NCBI GenBank assembly: GCA_003564655.1
Contig: PXES01000015.1
Coordinates: forward strand, 1-5,612
Source: Paracoccaceae bacterium
Lineage (GTDB): Bacteria; Pseudomonadota; Alphaproteobacteria; Rhodobacterales; Rhodobacteraceae
Direction: 5' to 3'
DNA: 5,612 bases
Below are positions 1-5,612 of the stretch, in pieces. Position 1 is the first letter of the stretch; each line of letters opens with the position of its first letter. A model generated the notes under the pieces. The model did not search any database, was not told the DNA's origin, and worked only from the letters and a program-made list of their open reading frames with translations. The translations under genes and the position numbers were made by a program.

Positions 1-360
1 CGTCAGGCGCTGGGCGGCACGGGCCGCGTCATCGCCATCCACCAGCCGCACCGCTACACGCGGCTGTCCTCGCTGTTCGATGATTTCTGCACCTGCTTCA
101 ACGAGGCCGATATCGTCGGCATCGCGCCCGTCTATGCCGCGGGCGAGGACCCGATCCCCGGCGTCTCGCAGGCCGATCTGCTGGCGGGGCTGCGCGCGCA
201 TGGCCATCGCGCGGCTTTCGCCGTCGACACCGAGGACCAGCTCGAGGCGCTGGTGCGCGCCCATGCCCGCCCCGGTGACATGGTCGTGTGCCTGGGCGCG
301 GGCACGATCTCGGGCTGGGCGCACGGGCTGCTGCCGCGGCTCAAGGTGCAGGCGGCATGA
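1..360 (+). CDS. murC: UDP-N-acetylmuramate--L-alanine ligase MurC, C-terminal end (5' truncated by window)
   Basis: MurC joins L-alanine to UDP-N-acetylmuramate using ATP, the first step of peptide-stem building for peptidoglycan, in the cytoplasm. The window holds only the last 119 codons, in frame 1, ending at TGA 358-360. What is visible is the C-terminal Rossmann-like domain of Mur ligases: a QPHRYTR motif (residues 15-21 of the fragment), then DDF, an APVYAAGEDPIPG stretch matching the family's 'YxAGExPIPG' region, and LGAGTISGWA near the end, matching the family's 'GAGNI' segment. The ATP-binding and central domains lie upstream, outside the window. The stop overlaps the start of the next gene in an ATGA, so the two are probably translationally coupled. 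Identification rests on these motifs and is confident. Full length and start cannot be judged here. Confidence 0.95.
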   Translation, partial: RQALGGTGRVIAIHQPHRYTRLSSLFDDFCTCFNEADIVGIAPVYAAGEDPIPGVSQADLLAGLRAHGHRAAFAVDTEDQLEALVRAHARPGDMVVCLGAGTISGWAHGLLPRLKVQAA

Positions 361-665
361 GCGGCGCCGCGATCCCCTGGATGATGCTGACCACCATCGT
401 GCTGGCGGGCGGCCTGATCGGCTATCTGCTGCTGCGCAACCGCTGGTATCGCGCGCTGGCGGCGGTGGCGCTGGGACATGTGCTGGGCGCGATCGCACTG
501 TGGCTGTCGGTGCAGTTGAACCCCCATGCCGAGGGGGTGATGCGCGTGGCCTTTCTGGTGATGTTCGTGCTGCCCTCGCTGATCGGGCTGCTGGGCGGGG
601 CCGGGCTTGGCTGGCTGCGCGGTCGGCGCGGCGTCGCCGATGACGATCCGGGCGGTAGTGCGTAA
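357..665 (+). CDS. small integral membrane protein of unknown function, coupled to murC
   Basis: A 102-residue protein. The ATG at 357 overlaps the murC stop (ATGA). An in-frame ATG at 288 would lie inside murC and add 23 residues that are merely murC read in another frame, so 357 is preferred. Three hydrophobic stretches, at about residues 6-26, 32-52 and 62-86, look like transmembrane helices. The first loop is basic (RNRWYR, 27-32). The C-terminus is short and polar, with a basic patch (LRGRRG) followed by an acidic DDD. I do not recognise a named family. Small membrane proteins are common next to murC/murB in Rhodobacterales, which makes a cell-envelope role plausible, but that is inference from position only. 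It does not look like DUF2484, the small family I remember from this locus. TAA stop at 663-665. Confidence 0.75.
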   Translation: MSGAAIPWMMLTTIVLAGGLIGYLLLRNRWYRALAAVALGHVLGAIALWLSVQLNPHAEGVMRVAFLVMFVLPSLIGLLGGAGLGWLRGRRGVADDDPGGSA

Positions 666-670
666 ATTCC

Positions 671-699
671 TTGCACTTGCGGCGTGATTGCCCAAGAAT
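671..699 (+). promoter_or_regulatory. possible weak sigma70-type promoter for the ABC importer
   Basis: TTGCAC (671-676) and AAGAAT (694-699) are separated by exactly 17 bp, in a comparatively AT-rich stretch just after the stop of the preceding gene. The match to TTGACA/TATAAT is 3/6 and 4/6, so this is only a candidate. It would start transcripts near 706 and give a 5' leader of about 100 nt before the binding-protein gene. A promoter somewhere in this gap is expected because the 137-bp spacing breaks the tight packing of the murC pair. Confidence 0.3.
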
Positions 700-750
700 G
701 CGGCATCCGTGATCCTGTGTTGCCCGGCGCCTACGGCGTGGCGGTGACAC

Positions 751-772
751 GGCCCGGGCCTGGGCTTAAGCC
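751..772. promoter_or_regulatory. two adjacent 10-bp perfect palindromes, possible operator or leader structure
   Basis: GGCCCGGGCC (751-760) and GGCTTAAGCC (763-772) are each perfectly self-complementary and are separated by two bases. They lie 31-52 bases before the ATG of the binding-protein gene and downstream of the candidate promoter. Palindromes without a loop suit a dimeric DNA-binding protein better than an RNA hairpin. GC-rich DNA yields sites like the first by chance; the second, with its TTAA core, is less expected. No regulator gene is seen nearby. Confidence 0.3.
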
Positions 773-789
773 TGTCGCATCACCTCAAC

Positions 790-794
790 AGGAG
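790..794 (+). promoter_or_regulatory. ribosome binding site of the substrate-binding protein gene
   Basis: AGGAG lies 8 bases before the ATG at 803. It is a clear Shine-Dalgarno sequence that fixes this start, and the signal peptide begins right at that methionine. Confidence 0.8.
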
Positions 795-802
795 TTTCGC
801 GA

Positions 803-1807
803 ATGATCCACCGCACGCTTTCCGTGGCTTTCGGGCTCGGCGCGCTTGCCGTCTCCGCGCAGGCCGAGACCGCCATGCCCTTCGCTCTCGACTGGCGCTT
901 CGAGGGGCCTTCCGCCCCCTATTTCGTGGCCATCGACAAGGGCTATTTCGCCGAGGCCGGCCTCGCGGTCGAGGTGACCGCCGGCGAGGGCAGCCTCGAC
1001 GCCATCCCGAAAGTGGCGACCGGGGCCTTCCCGGTGGGCTTTGCCGACATCAACAGCCTGATACGCTTTCTCGACCAGAACCCCGACGCCCCGGTGATCG
1101 GCGCGATGATGGTCTATGACCGCCCGCCCTTCGCCATCGTCGGGCGTCGCTCGCTGGGCGTCGAGGAACCCGCCGACCTCGAGGGCCGCACGCTGGGCGC
1201 GCCGCCCCCCGATGGCGCCTTCGCGCAATGGCCGATCTTCGTCGACGTGACCGGCATCGACGAGAGCCTTGTGACCATCGAGCCCGTGGGCTTCCCGACC
1301 CGCGAGCCGTCGCTGGCCGAGGGCACGGTCGATGCGGTGACCGGCTTCAGCTTCACCTCGTTTCTCAGCACGTTGCGGCTGGGCGTGCCGGAGGATGACA
1401 TCTCGGTGATGCTGATGGCCGATTACGGGGTGGACCTTTATGGCAACGTGATCATCGTCAACACCGACTTCGCCGCGGAGAACCCCGAGCATGTCTCGGC
1501 CTTCCTCGAGGCTGTGGCGAAGGGCTGGGTCGACACGATTGCCGATCCCGAAGCCGCGATCGAGAGTCTGGCGAGCCGCAACCCTGCCATGGATGCCGAA
1601 CTGGAATTGCGGCGGTTGCAACTGGCGATGGAAGACACGGTGCTCACCGACTGGGTGATGGAGAACGGCATGGGCACGATCGACCCCGACCGCTTCGCCA
1701 ACGCGCTCGAACAGATCCGGCTGACCTATGAATATCAGACCGAGCCCGACCCGGCGGCCATCTTCACCGACGCCTTCCTGCCCGAAGGCGGCTTTCCCAT
1801 CCAGTGA
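803..1807 (+). CDS. ABC importer periplasmic substrate-binding protein, NMT1/SsuA-TauA-like
   Basis: A 334-residue periplasmic solute-binding protein. Residues 1-21 form a Sec signal peptide: a short basic n-region with H3 and R4, a hydrophobic core at about 6-17, and cleavage expected after AQA (19-21). It has no lipobox cysteine, so it should be a soluble periplasmic protein. The mature start LDWRFEG followed by PYFVAIDKGYFAEAGL (39-54) is the typical first lobe of the NMT1/THI5 and SsuA/TauA group, whose members bind sulfonates, taurine, nitrate, pyrimidines or aromatic acids. Further family-like segments are IPKVATGAFPVGFADINSL (68-86), LEGRTLGAP (126-134) and the late segment VSAFLEAVAKGW (231-242). 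Length is normal for the family. It is the first gene of an importer operon. The gap to the ATPase gene is 54 bp and holds a strong hairpin. No riboswitch and no metabolic gene in the operon points to a ligand, and the CCCFC motif of eukaryotic THI5 is absent. The substrate is left unassigned. Confidence 0.9.
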   Translation: MIHRTLSVAFGLGALAVSAQAETAMPFALDWRFEGPSAPYFVAIDKGYFAEAGLAVEVTAGEGSLDAIPKVATGAFPVGFADINSLIRFLDQNPDAPVIGAMMVYDRPPFAIVGRRSLGVEEPADLEGRTLGAPPPDGAFAQWPIFVDVTGIDESLVTIEPVGFPTREPSLAEGTVDAVTGFSFTSFLSTLRLGVPEDDISVMLMADYGVDLYGNVIIVNTDFAAENPEHVSAFLEAVAKGWVDTIADPEAAIESLASRNPAMDAELELRRLQLAMEDTVLTDWVMENGMGTIDPDRFANALEQIRLTYEYQTEPDPAAIFTDAFLPEGGFPIQ

Positions 1808-1814
1808 CCCGACC

Positions 1815-1840
1815 GGCAGGCGGGCCTCCCCCCGCCTGCC
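1815..1840 (+). other. 10-bp perfect stem-loop between binding-protein and ATPase genes
   Basis: GGCAGGCGGG (1815-1824) pairs perfectly with CCCGCCTGCC (1831-1840) across a six-base loop. It begins 8 bases after the binding-protein stop. No T run follows, so it is not a standard intrinsic terminator. A strong hairpin at this place in a binding-protein-dependent importer operon commonly protects the upstream mRNA from 3' exonucleases or causes partial termination, so that the binding protein is made in excess over the membrane parts. That role is inferred here. Confidence 0.7.
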
Positions 1841-1861
1841 GCCTGTGAGACGAGCCCTGCC

Positions 1862-2662
1862 ATGAAACCGCTGATCGAGATCAAGGGCGTGCGCCACGCC
1901 TATCAGACCGATGCCGGCCCGCTGCCGGTGCTCGACGGGCTGGAAATAGCCGTGCCCGAGGGCGGCTTTTCCGCCGTCGTCGGCCCCTCGGGTTGCGGCA
2001 AATCCACCCTGACGCGGCTGATCGCGGGGCTGATGAAACCCGATGCGGGCGAGGTCTGGCTGCACGGGAAGCGCGTGCGCGGCCCGCGCGCCACGGTCGG
2101 CATGGCGTTCCAGAACCCGGTGCTGCTGGAATGGCGCTCGATCCTCAAGAACGTGCTGCTGCCGCTGGAAATCGTGCCGACCAAACTCAACCGCAAACAG
2201 GCCGAGGAACGCGCGCGCTTCCTGCTGTCGCTGGTGGGGCTCGAGGGGTTCGAGGACAAGCGCCCCTCCGAGTTGTCGGGCGGCATGCGCCAGCGCGCCA
2301 GCCTCTGCCGCGCGCTGATCCACCAGCCCGATGTGCTGATCCTGGATGAGCCTTTCGGCGCGCTCGACGCCTTCACCCGCGAGGATCTGTGGATGACCAT
2401 GCACGAATTGAAGGCGCGCGAGCCCTTCACCGGCGTTCTGATCACCCATGACCTGCGCGAGTCGATCTTTCTGGCCGATCAGGTAGTGGTGCTCTCGGGG
2501 CGGCCTGCGCGGACGCAATACCTGCTCGATGTGCCCAAGAGCGGGCCGCGCAGCCTCGACGACCTCTACACGCCCGAGGCGGCCGAGCAACTCAACATCC
2601 TGCGCCATCAGATCCAGATCGCCCAGGGCCGCGCCGCGCCCGAGCCCGAGGCCGCAGCATGA
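1862..2662 (+). CDS. ABC importer ATP-binding subunit (SsuB/TauB/NrtD-like)
   Basis: A 266-residue cytoplasmic ATPase that powers the importer, presumably as a homodimer. All NBD motifs are present and intact: Walker A GPSGCGKST (41-49), Q-loop glutamine 84 in AFQNP, signature LSGGMRQR (138-145), Walker B VLILDEP (158-164), D-loop GALD (166-169) and switch histidine H196 in ITHDLRE. The MRQR signature variant and the PFGALDAFTR segment after Walker B are typical of the nitrate/sulfonate/taurine subfamily. The C-terminus (from about 225) is a short polar extension ending in an Ala/Pro/Glu-rich tail. The ATG at 1862 is preceded by only a weak purine-rich stretch (GAGACGAG, 1847-1854), which fits lower translation than the binding protein. 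The stop overlaps the permease start in an ATGA. Confidence 0.95.
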   Translation: MKPLIEIKGVRHAYQTDAGPLPVLDGLEIAVPEGGFSAVVGPSGCGKSTLTRLIAGLMKPDAGEVWLHGKRVRGPRATVGMAFQNPVLLEWRSILKNVLLPLEIVPTKLNRKQAEERARFLLSLVGLEGFEDKRPSELSGGMRQRASLCRALIHQPDVLILDEPFGALDAFTREDLWMTMHELKAREPFTGVLITHDLRESIFLADQVVVLSGRPARTQYLLDVPKSGPRSLDDLYTPEAAEQLNILRHQIQIAQGRAAPEPEAAA

Positions 2663-3432
2663 CCGGCGCGAAGATCCTGCGCAGCGTGGGCGTGCCGATC
2701 ATTGCACTGATCGTGTTCCTGCTCGCCTGGGAATGGCTGGTCTGGTATCGCGGCTGGCCCACCTTCAAGATGGCCGCCCCCTCTGACCTGCCGCCCGCCT
2801 ATATGCGCCATTGGGAGTTGTTCCTGACCATGGGCTGGCAGACGCTGTGGCGCACGGTTGCGGGGCTGCTGCTGGCGGTGCTGTTCGGCACACTCCTTGG
2901 CATGATCATGGGGTTTTCACGGATCATGCGCGACGCGCTCTACCCGCTGCTGGTGGGCTTCAACGCCATTCCCAAGGCGACCGTCGTGCCGATCGTGGCG
3001 CTGATCTTCGTGGGCCAGCATGATTTCAACACCGTGCTGCTGGCCTTCATGATCTCGTTCTTCCCGATCGCCGTATCGGTCAGCATCGGCCTGTCGACGC
3101 TCGAGCCCGAATACCGCGACATTCTGCGCGCGCTGGGGGCCTCGCAGCTGACGATCTTCTGGAAGATCGCGCTGCCCAAGACGCTGCCCGAATTCTTCGG
3201 CGCGCTGAAGGTCGCGGCGACGCTCGCCTTCATCGGCACCAACCTGATGGAGATCGTCAGCCCCCATGGGCGCGGCCTCGGCGCGCTGTTCGATTCGGGG
3301 CGCACGAATTCCGACTTCCCGCTGATGTTCGCTGTGCTGATCGCGCTCGCCTTCCTCGGGATCGTGCTTTACTACATCGTCGTCGCGCTGGAGCGGGTTT
3401 TCGCGGGCTGGGCCGAGCGCGCCCCTGGCTGA
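2659..3432 (+). CDS. ABC importer permease subunit (SsuC/TauC-like, BPD_transp_1)
   Basis: A 257-residue inner-membrane permease that probably forms the pore as a homodimer, since the operon has a single permease gene. Hydrophobic segments are seen at about residues 9-30, 65-86, 95-119, 124-146, 185-200 and 221-245, matching the six-helix layout of the family. The cytoplasmic coupling (EAA) loop is clear at about 150-177: EPEYRDILRALGAS, then IFWKIALPKTLPE, with the conserved glycine G160 and the 'I-LP' signature. FIGTNLMEIVSPHGRGLG (191-208) is the usual stretch after that loop in SsuC/TauC relatives. Start codon and ATPase stop overlap by ATGA, so translation is coupled and stoichiometry with the ATPase is likely balanced. 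Length is normal. Substrate is not deducible. Confidence 0.95.
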   Translation: MTGAKILRSVGVPIIALIVFLLAWEWLVWYRGWPTFKMAAPSDLPPAYMRHWELFLTMGWQTLWRTVAGLLLAVLFGTLLGMIMGFSRIMRDALYPLLVGFNAIPKATVVPIVALIFVGQHDFNTVLLAFMISFFPIAVSVSIGLSTLEPEYRDILRALGASQLTIFWKIALPKTLPEFFGALKVAATLAFIGTNLMEIVSPHGRGLGALFDSGRTNSDFPLMFAVLIALAFLGIVLYYIVVALERVFAGWAERAPG

Positions 3433-3452
3433 GCGGGAAGAAGCGCCCGCTC
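3431..3452 (+). terminator. hairpin at the end of the ABC importer operon, possible T-less terminator
   Basis: GAGCGGG (3431-3437) pairs with CCCGCTC (3446-3452) across an eight-base loop. The stem starts within the permease stop codon. GGGG-T-CCCC follows at once (3453-3461). There is no T run, so termination here would be weak or would need another factor; it could simply be a stabilising 3' end. Confidence 0.4.
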
Positions 3453-3493
3453 GGGGTCCCCACCCACCCGCCCATGACCCGCTCGCGGGCGCG

Positions 3494-3532
3494 GCCTGCG
3501 CGTGCCGCGCAGGCGGGGAATGAAACCCCTTT
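3494..3532 (+). terminator. 9-bp stem-loop followed by GGGG/CCCC-TTT mini-hairpin
   Basis: GCCTGCGCG (3494-3502) pairs perfectly with CGCGCAGGC (3506-3514) over a three-base loop. Next to it, GGGG (3515-3518) can pair with CCCC (3526-3529), followed by TTT (3530-3532). This is the better candidate for ending + strand transcription of the importer operon, though the T run is short. Confidence 0.45.
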
Positions 3533-3541
3533 GCAGCCCCC

Positions 3542-3586
3542 ATTTTCTTGCCGAAAATACTCAAAAGGCGGGGCCGCAGGCCCCGC
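3542..3586 (-). terminator. GC hairpin plus AT-rich T tracts: likely terminator for the minus-strand corrinoid gene
   Basis: GCGGGGCC (3568-3575) and GGCCCCGC (3579-3586) form an 8-bp stem with a three-base loop. Read on the minus strand, the stem is followed by CCTTTTGAGTATTTTC (3567-3552 region), that is, two runs of four T, as expected of an intrinsic terminator. The AT-rich part is itself an inverted repeat: ATTTTC (3542-3547) against GAAAAT (3553-3558), loop five. This is the only AT-rich islet in the intergenic region. It lies about 110 bases past the stop of the corrinoid protein gene. The TTTTGAGTATTTT string resembles a 3'-end motif I remember as frequent in Rhodobacteraceae genomes; that recollection is unverified. 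Confidence 0.6.
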
Positions 3587-3597
3587 TCCCCCGCTTC

Positions 3598-3641
3598 CCC
3601 CGCGCGCGGCCCGCGGGGACGGGCGCCATGTCTCGGGCGCC
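3598..3641. repeat. cluster of short GC inverted repeats in the convergent intergenic region
   Basis: CCCCGCG (3598-3604) pairs with CGCGGGG (3612-3618). Just beyond, GGGCGCC occurs twice (3621-3627 and 3635-3641), and its GGCGCC core is self-complementary, so the two copies can also pair. The stretch lies between the corrinoid gene stop and the probable terminator. No gene is supported anywhere in 3433-3693; open frames there have no family resemblance and no convincing ribosome site. Confidence 0.4.
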
Positions 3642-3693
3642 AGCCGGGGCGCGGACCGCCCCCGCGTCTGCCTTCAGCATCGGCCCGCAGGCG

Positions 3694-4398
<705 letters not shown>

Positions 4399-4406
4399 GA
4401 TGCGTT

Positions 4407-4411
4407 TCCCT
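4407..4411 (-). promoter_or_regulatory. ribosome binding site deciding the corrinoid protein start
   Basis: On the minus strand AGGGA precedes the ATG at 4398 by 8 bases, while the alternative ATG at 4470 has no comparable purine-rich site. Confidence 0.65.
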
Positions 4412-4445
4412 GGCGTGCAGCCCCGAAAGGCGTCTCTCAACTGGC

Positions 4446-4476
4446 ATTGTGACAGATTGTCACGGCGCACTGTCTT
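4446..4476 (-). promoter_or_regulatory. possible minus-strand promoter overlapping the inverted repeat
   Basis: On the minus strand AAGACA (4476-4471) and CACAAT (4451-4446) each match the sigma70 hexamers at 4/6, with a long 19-bp spacer. An alternative pairing puts GACAAT as the -10, 17 bp from a TCGCAA. Neither is strong. Either choice leaves a leader of about 50 nt before the corrinoid gene and places the GTGACA/TGTCAC palindrome over or next to the -10. The 135-bp gap (4399-4533) is long enough for a separate promoter. Confidence 0.3.
4449..4463. promoter_or_regulatory. perfect inverted repeat GTGACA-GAT-TGTCAC, candidate operator
   Basis: Two six-base arms that are exact reverse complements flank a three-base centre, the pattern expected for a homodimeric regulator. 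The site is 51 bases upstream of the corrinoid gene start, inside the only regulatory-looking DNA between the two methyl-transfer genes. It is relatively AT-rich compared with its surroundings. It is not a CRP/FNR site: the TGTGA/TCAC arms would be 7 apart rather than 6, and there is no TTGAT-N4-ATCAA. The cognate factor is unknown; a regulator of methionine or SAM/SAH metabolism would make biological sense. Confidence 0.5.
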
Positions 4477-4533
4477 GTTTGCGACCGGGTCCGTCTCGGG
4501 CGCGACCTGCGCGGGCGCGGCAGCGAAAACATG

Positions 4534-5565
4534 CTACCCCTCGCGCCGCCGCCGCCCGCCGGCGCGCCCGCGCCGCGGGGGCGGGGCGGCGCCGTCGCCT
4601 TCGGTCCCGTCGGCGGCCGACGAGAAGCCCCCGAGCGCGGTCTCGATGGCGTCGAGCGTCGGGCGCGGCCCCGGCGCGCGGGAGTCCAGCGCCGCGCGCA
4701 TGGCGCGCAGGTGGTCGGGCATGGTGCCGCAACAGCCGCCGATGATCCGCGCACCGCAATCGCGCGCCAGCACGGCGTATTCGGCCATCAGATCGGGTGT
4801 GCCGTCGTAATGAATATGGCCATCGACATATTTCGGGATCCCGGCATTGCCCTTGGCGATGATCGGCGCCGTTGGCCCCGCCTCGACAAAGCCCAGCACG
4901 GTGCGCAGCAGATCCGACGCGCCGACCCCGCAATTCGCGCCGAAGGCCAGCGGCGGGGATTTCATCTTGCCCACCATCTGCGCCATCGCGGCCGAGGTCA
5001 GGCCCATCATCGTGCGCCCAGCGGTGTCGAAACTCATCGTGCCGCACCACGGCATTCCGGCGAGAGTGGCGGCCTCGGCGGCGGCCTTGTATTCCTCGGG
5101 GGCCGAGATGGTCTCGACCCACAGTACATCGGCGCCGCCCGCTTTCAGCCCCTCGGCCTGCTCGTGAAACATCTCGACAGCCAATTCATGCGTCAGCGCC
5201 CCCATCGGCGCCATGATCTCGCCCGTTGGTCCGACCGAACCCGCCACGATGACCTTGCGCCCGGCGCCGTCGGCGACCTCGCGCCCCAGCTCCGCGCCCA
5301 GCCGGTTCAGCTCGTGCACACGGTCCTGCGCGTCATGCAGTTTCAGGCGGCTGGCATTGGCCCCGAAGGTGTTGGTCAGAAACAGATCCGAGCCCGCATC
5401 GACCGCGCCGGAATAGAGCGCGCGGATCTTCTCGGGCGCGTCCGCGTTCCAGAGCTCCGGCGCGTCGCCCGAAGACAGGCCCATGTTGAAGAGGTTGGTG
5501 CCCGTGGCACCATCGGCCAGCAACCAGTCGCGTGTTGCCAGAAGATCGCTCAGTGCATTGCCCAT
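4534..5565 (-). CDS. bmt: homocysteine S-methyltransferase, BHMT-like (homocysteine module of split methionine synthase)
   Basis: A 343-residue TIM-barrel, zinc-dependent methyltransferase that methylates homocysteine to methionine. Family marks are DGATGTN (18-24), NTFGAN (65-70), AGSVGPTGE (108-116), E151 in WVETIS, and the three zinc-ligand cysteines C212 (GANCGVG) and C278/C279 (GGCCGT). The catalytic domain ends at about residue 315, and the length is close to that of the homocysteine-binding domain of MetH. The last 16 residues form a Pro/Arg-rich basic tail (seven Arg between 331 and 343). Start 5565 is chosen over an in-frame ATG at 5607 because a purine stretch, GGGAAAGG (5579-5572), lies 6 bases upstream and the family homology begins just after it. 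Annotated relatives are called betaine--homocysteine methyltransferase. Given the corrinoid protein gene next door, methyl-cobalamin rather than betaine is the likely methyl donor (inference). The downstream gap to the corrinoid gene is 135 bp, so cotranscription is possible but not certain. Confidence 0.9.
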   Translation of the reverse strand: MGNALSDLLATRDWLLADGATGTNLFNMGLSSGDAPELWNADAPEKIRALYSGAVDAGSDLFLTNTFGANASRLKLHDAQDRVHELNRLGAELGREVADGAGRKVIVAGSVGPTGEIMAPMGALTHELAVEMFHEQAEGLKAGGADVLWVETISAPEEYKAAAEAATLAGMPWCGTMSFDTAGRTMMGLTSAAMAQMVGKMKSPPLAFGANCGVGASDLLRTVLGFVEAGPTAPIIAKGNAGIPKYVDGHIHYDGTPDLMAEYAVLARDCGARIIGGCCGTMPDHLRAMRAALDSRAPGPRPTLDAIETALGGFSSAADGTEGDGAAPPPRRGRAGGRRRREG

Positions 5566-5612
5566 CAGATGCCTTTCCCGGTGCTGCGTCACGCCGCTTT
5601 GCCGCAAGCCCA
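5566..5612 (-). other. partial leader of the homocysteine methyltransferase gene
   Basis: Only 47 bases upstream of the start are in the window. Besides the GGGAAAGG ribosome site, nothing decisive is seen. Any promoter or riboswitch (SAM- and SAH-type elements are common ahead of methionine genes in this order) would lie mainly beyond the window edge. Confidence 0.4.

Noticed and set aside
666..802. A TPP, cobalamin or SAM riboswitch ahead of the importer
   Set aside because: The gap is short and shows no conserved core of these classes that I could recognise, only small palindromes.
785..2608. A 607-codon open frame on the minus strand spanning the binding-protein and ATPase genes
   Set aside because: It is antisense to two genes with clear family motifs and runs through their intergenic hairpin. 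Its His/Gln/Arg/Gly-rich composition is typical of the reverse strand of GC-biased coding DNA, and no domain is recognisable.
2917..3564. A 215-codon minus-strand open frame opposite the permease gene
   Set aside because: Antisense shadow of a well-supported permease; low-complexity, charged composition and no ribosome site of note.
4449..4463. Reading the inverted repeat as a CRP/FNR-type site
   Set aside because: The TGTGA and TCAC arms are 7 bases apart instead of 6 and the right arm ends in G, so the known consensus does not fit. It is kept as an unassigned operator candidate.
4399..4533. Intrinsic terminator after the homocysteine methyltransferase gene
   Set aside because: TTTT occurs just after the stop on the minus strand, but no adequate GC stem precedes it; the nearby GC-rich DNA gives only weak pairings. 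Readthrough into the corrinoid gene is possible.
4460..5122. Alternative minus-strand frame inside the homocysteine methyltransferase gene extending past its stop
   Set aside because: The competing frame carries all BHMT motifs. This one is Arg/Gly-rich out-of-frame translation.

Overview
This GC-rich window looks like a chromosomal segment from an alphaproteobacterium, most likely of the Rhodobacterales (Rhodobacteraceae/Paracoccaceae). The evidence is the high GC content with strong third-position G/C bias, a murC end followed by a small membrane-protein gene, and a homocysteine methyltransferase gene paired with a free-standing corrinoid protein gene. That pairing is a hallmark of the 'split' cobalamin-dependent methionine synthase of this order. 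The assignment rests on protein resemblance recalled from memory, not on a database search.

Layout. Positions 1-360 (+) are the 3' end of murC (peptidoglycan precursor synthesis). It overlaps by four bases a 102-residue, probably three-helix membrane protein of unknown function (357-665). After a 137-bp gap with a possible weak promoter and two tandem 10-bp palindromes comes a three-gene ABC importer on the + strand. It consists of a periplasmic NMT1/SsuA-type binding protein (803-1807), an ATPase (1862-2662) and a permease (2659-3432). A strong 10-bp hairpin lies between the binding-protein and ATPase genes, and the ATPase and permease genes overlap by ATGA. The substrate cannot be read from the sequence.

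Positions 3433-3693 are a convergent intergenic region packed with inverted repeats, including an AT-rich islet beside a GC hairpin that reads as a terminator for the minus strand. On the minus strand, transcribed toward it, are a homocysteine S-methyltransferase gene (5565-4534, bmt-like, with the three zinc cysteines) and then a B12-binding corrinoid protein gene (4398-3694, with the full DxHxxG / SxL / GG signature). The 135 bp between them carries a perfect 15-bp inverted repeat, GTGACA-GAT-TGTCAC, which may be an operator for the corrinoid gene.

How the parts fit. The two minus-strand proteins match two of the catalytic modules of MetH: the homocysteine half-reaction and the cobalamin carrier. 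A pterin (methyl-tetrahydrofolate) module and a reactivation module would have to be encoded outside the window. The Bmt-like protein ends in an arginine-rich tail, and the corrinoid protein begins with a very acidic segment; these could form a docking pair in place of the covalent linker of MetH (inference). Nothing in the sequence ties the ABC importer functionally to either flank. No mobile element, CRISPR array, tRNA or rRNA was seen.
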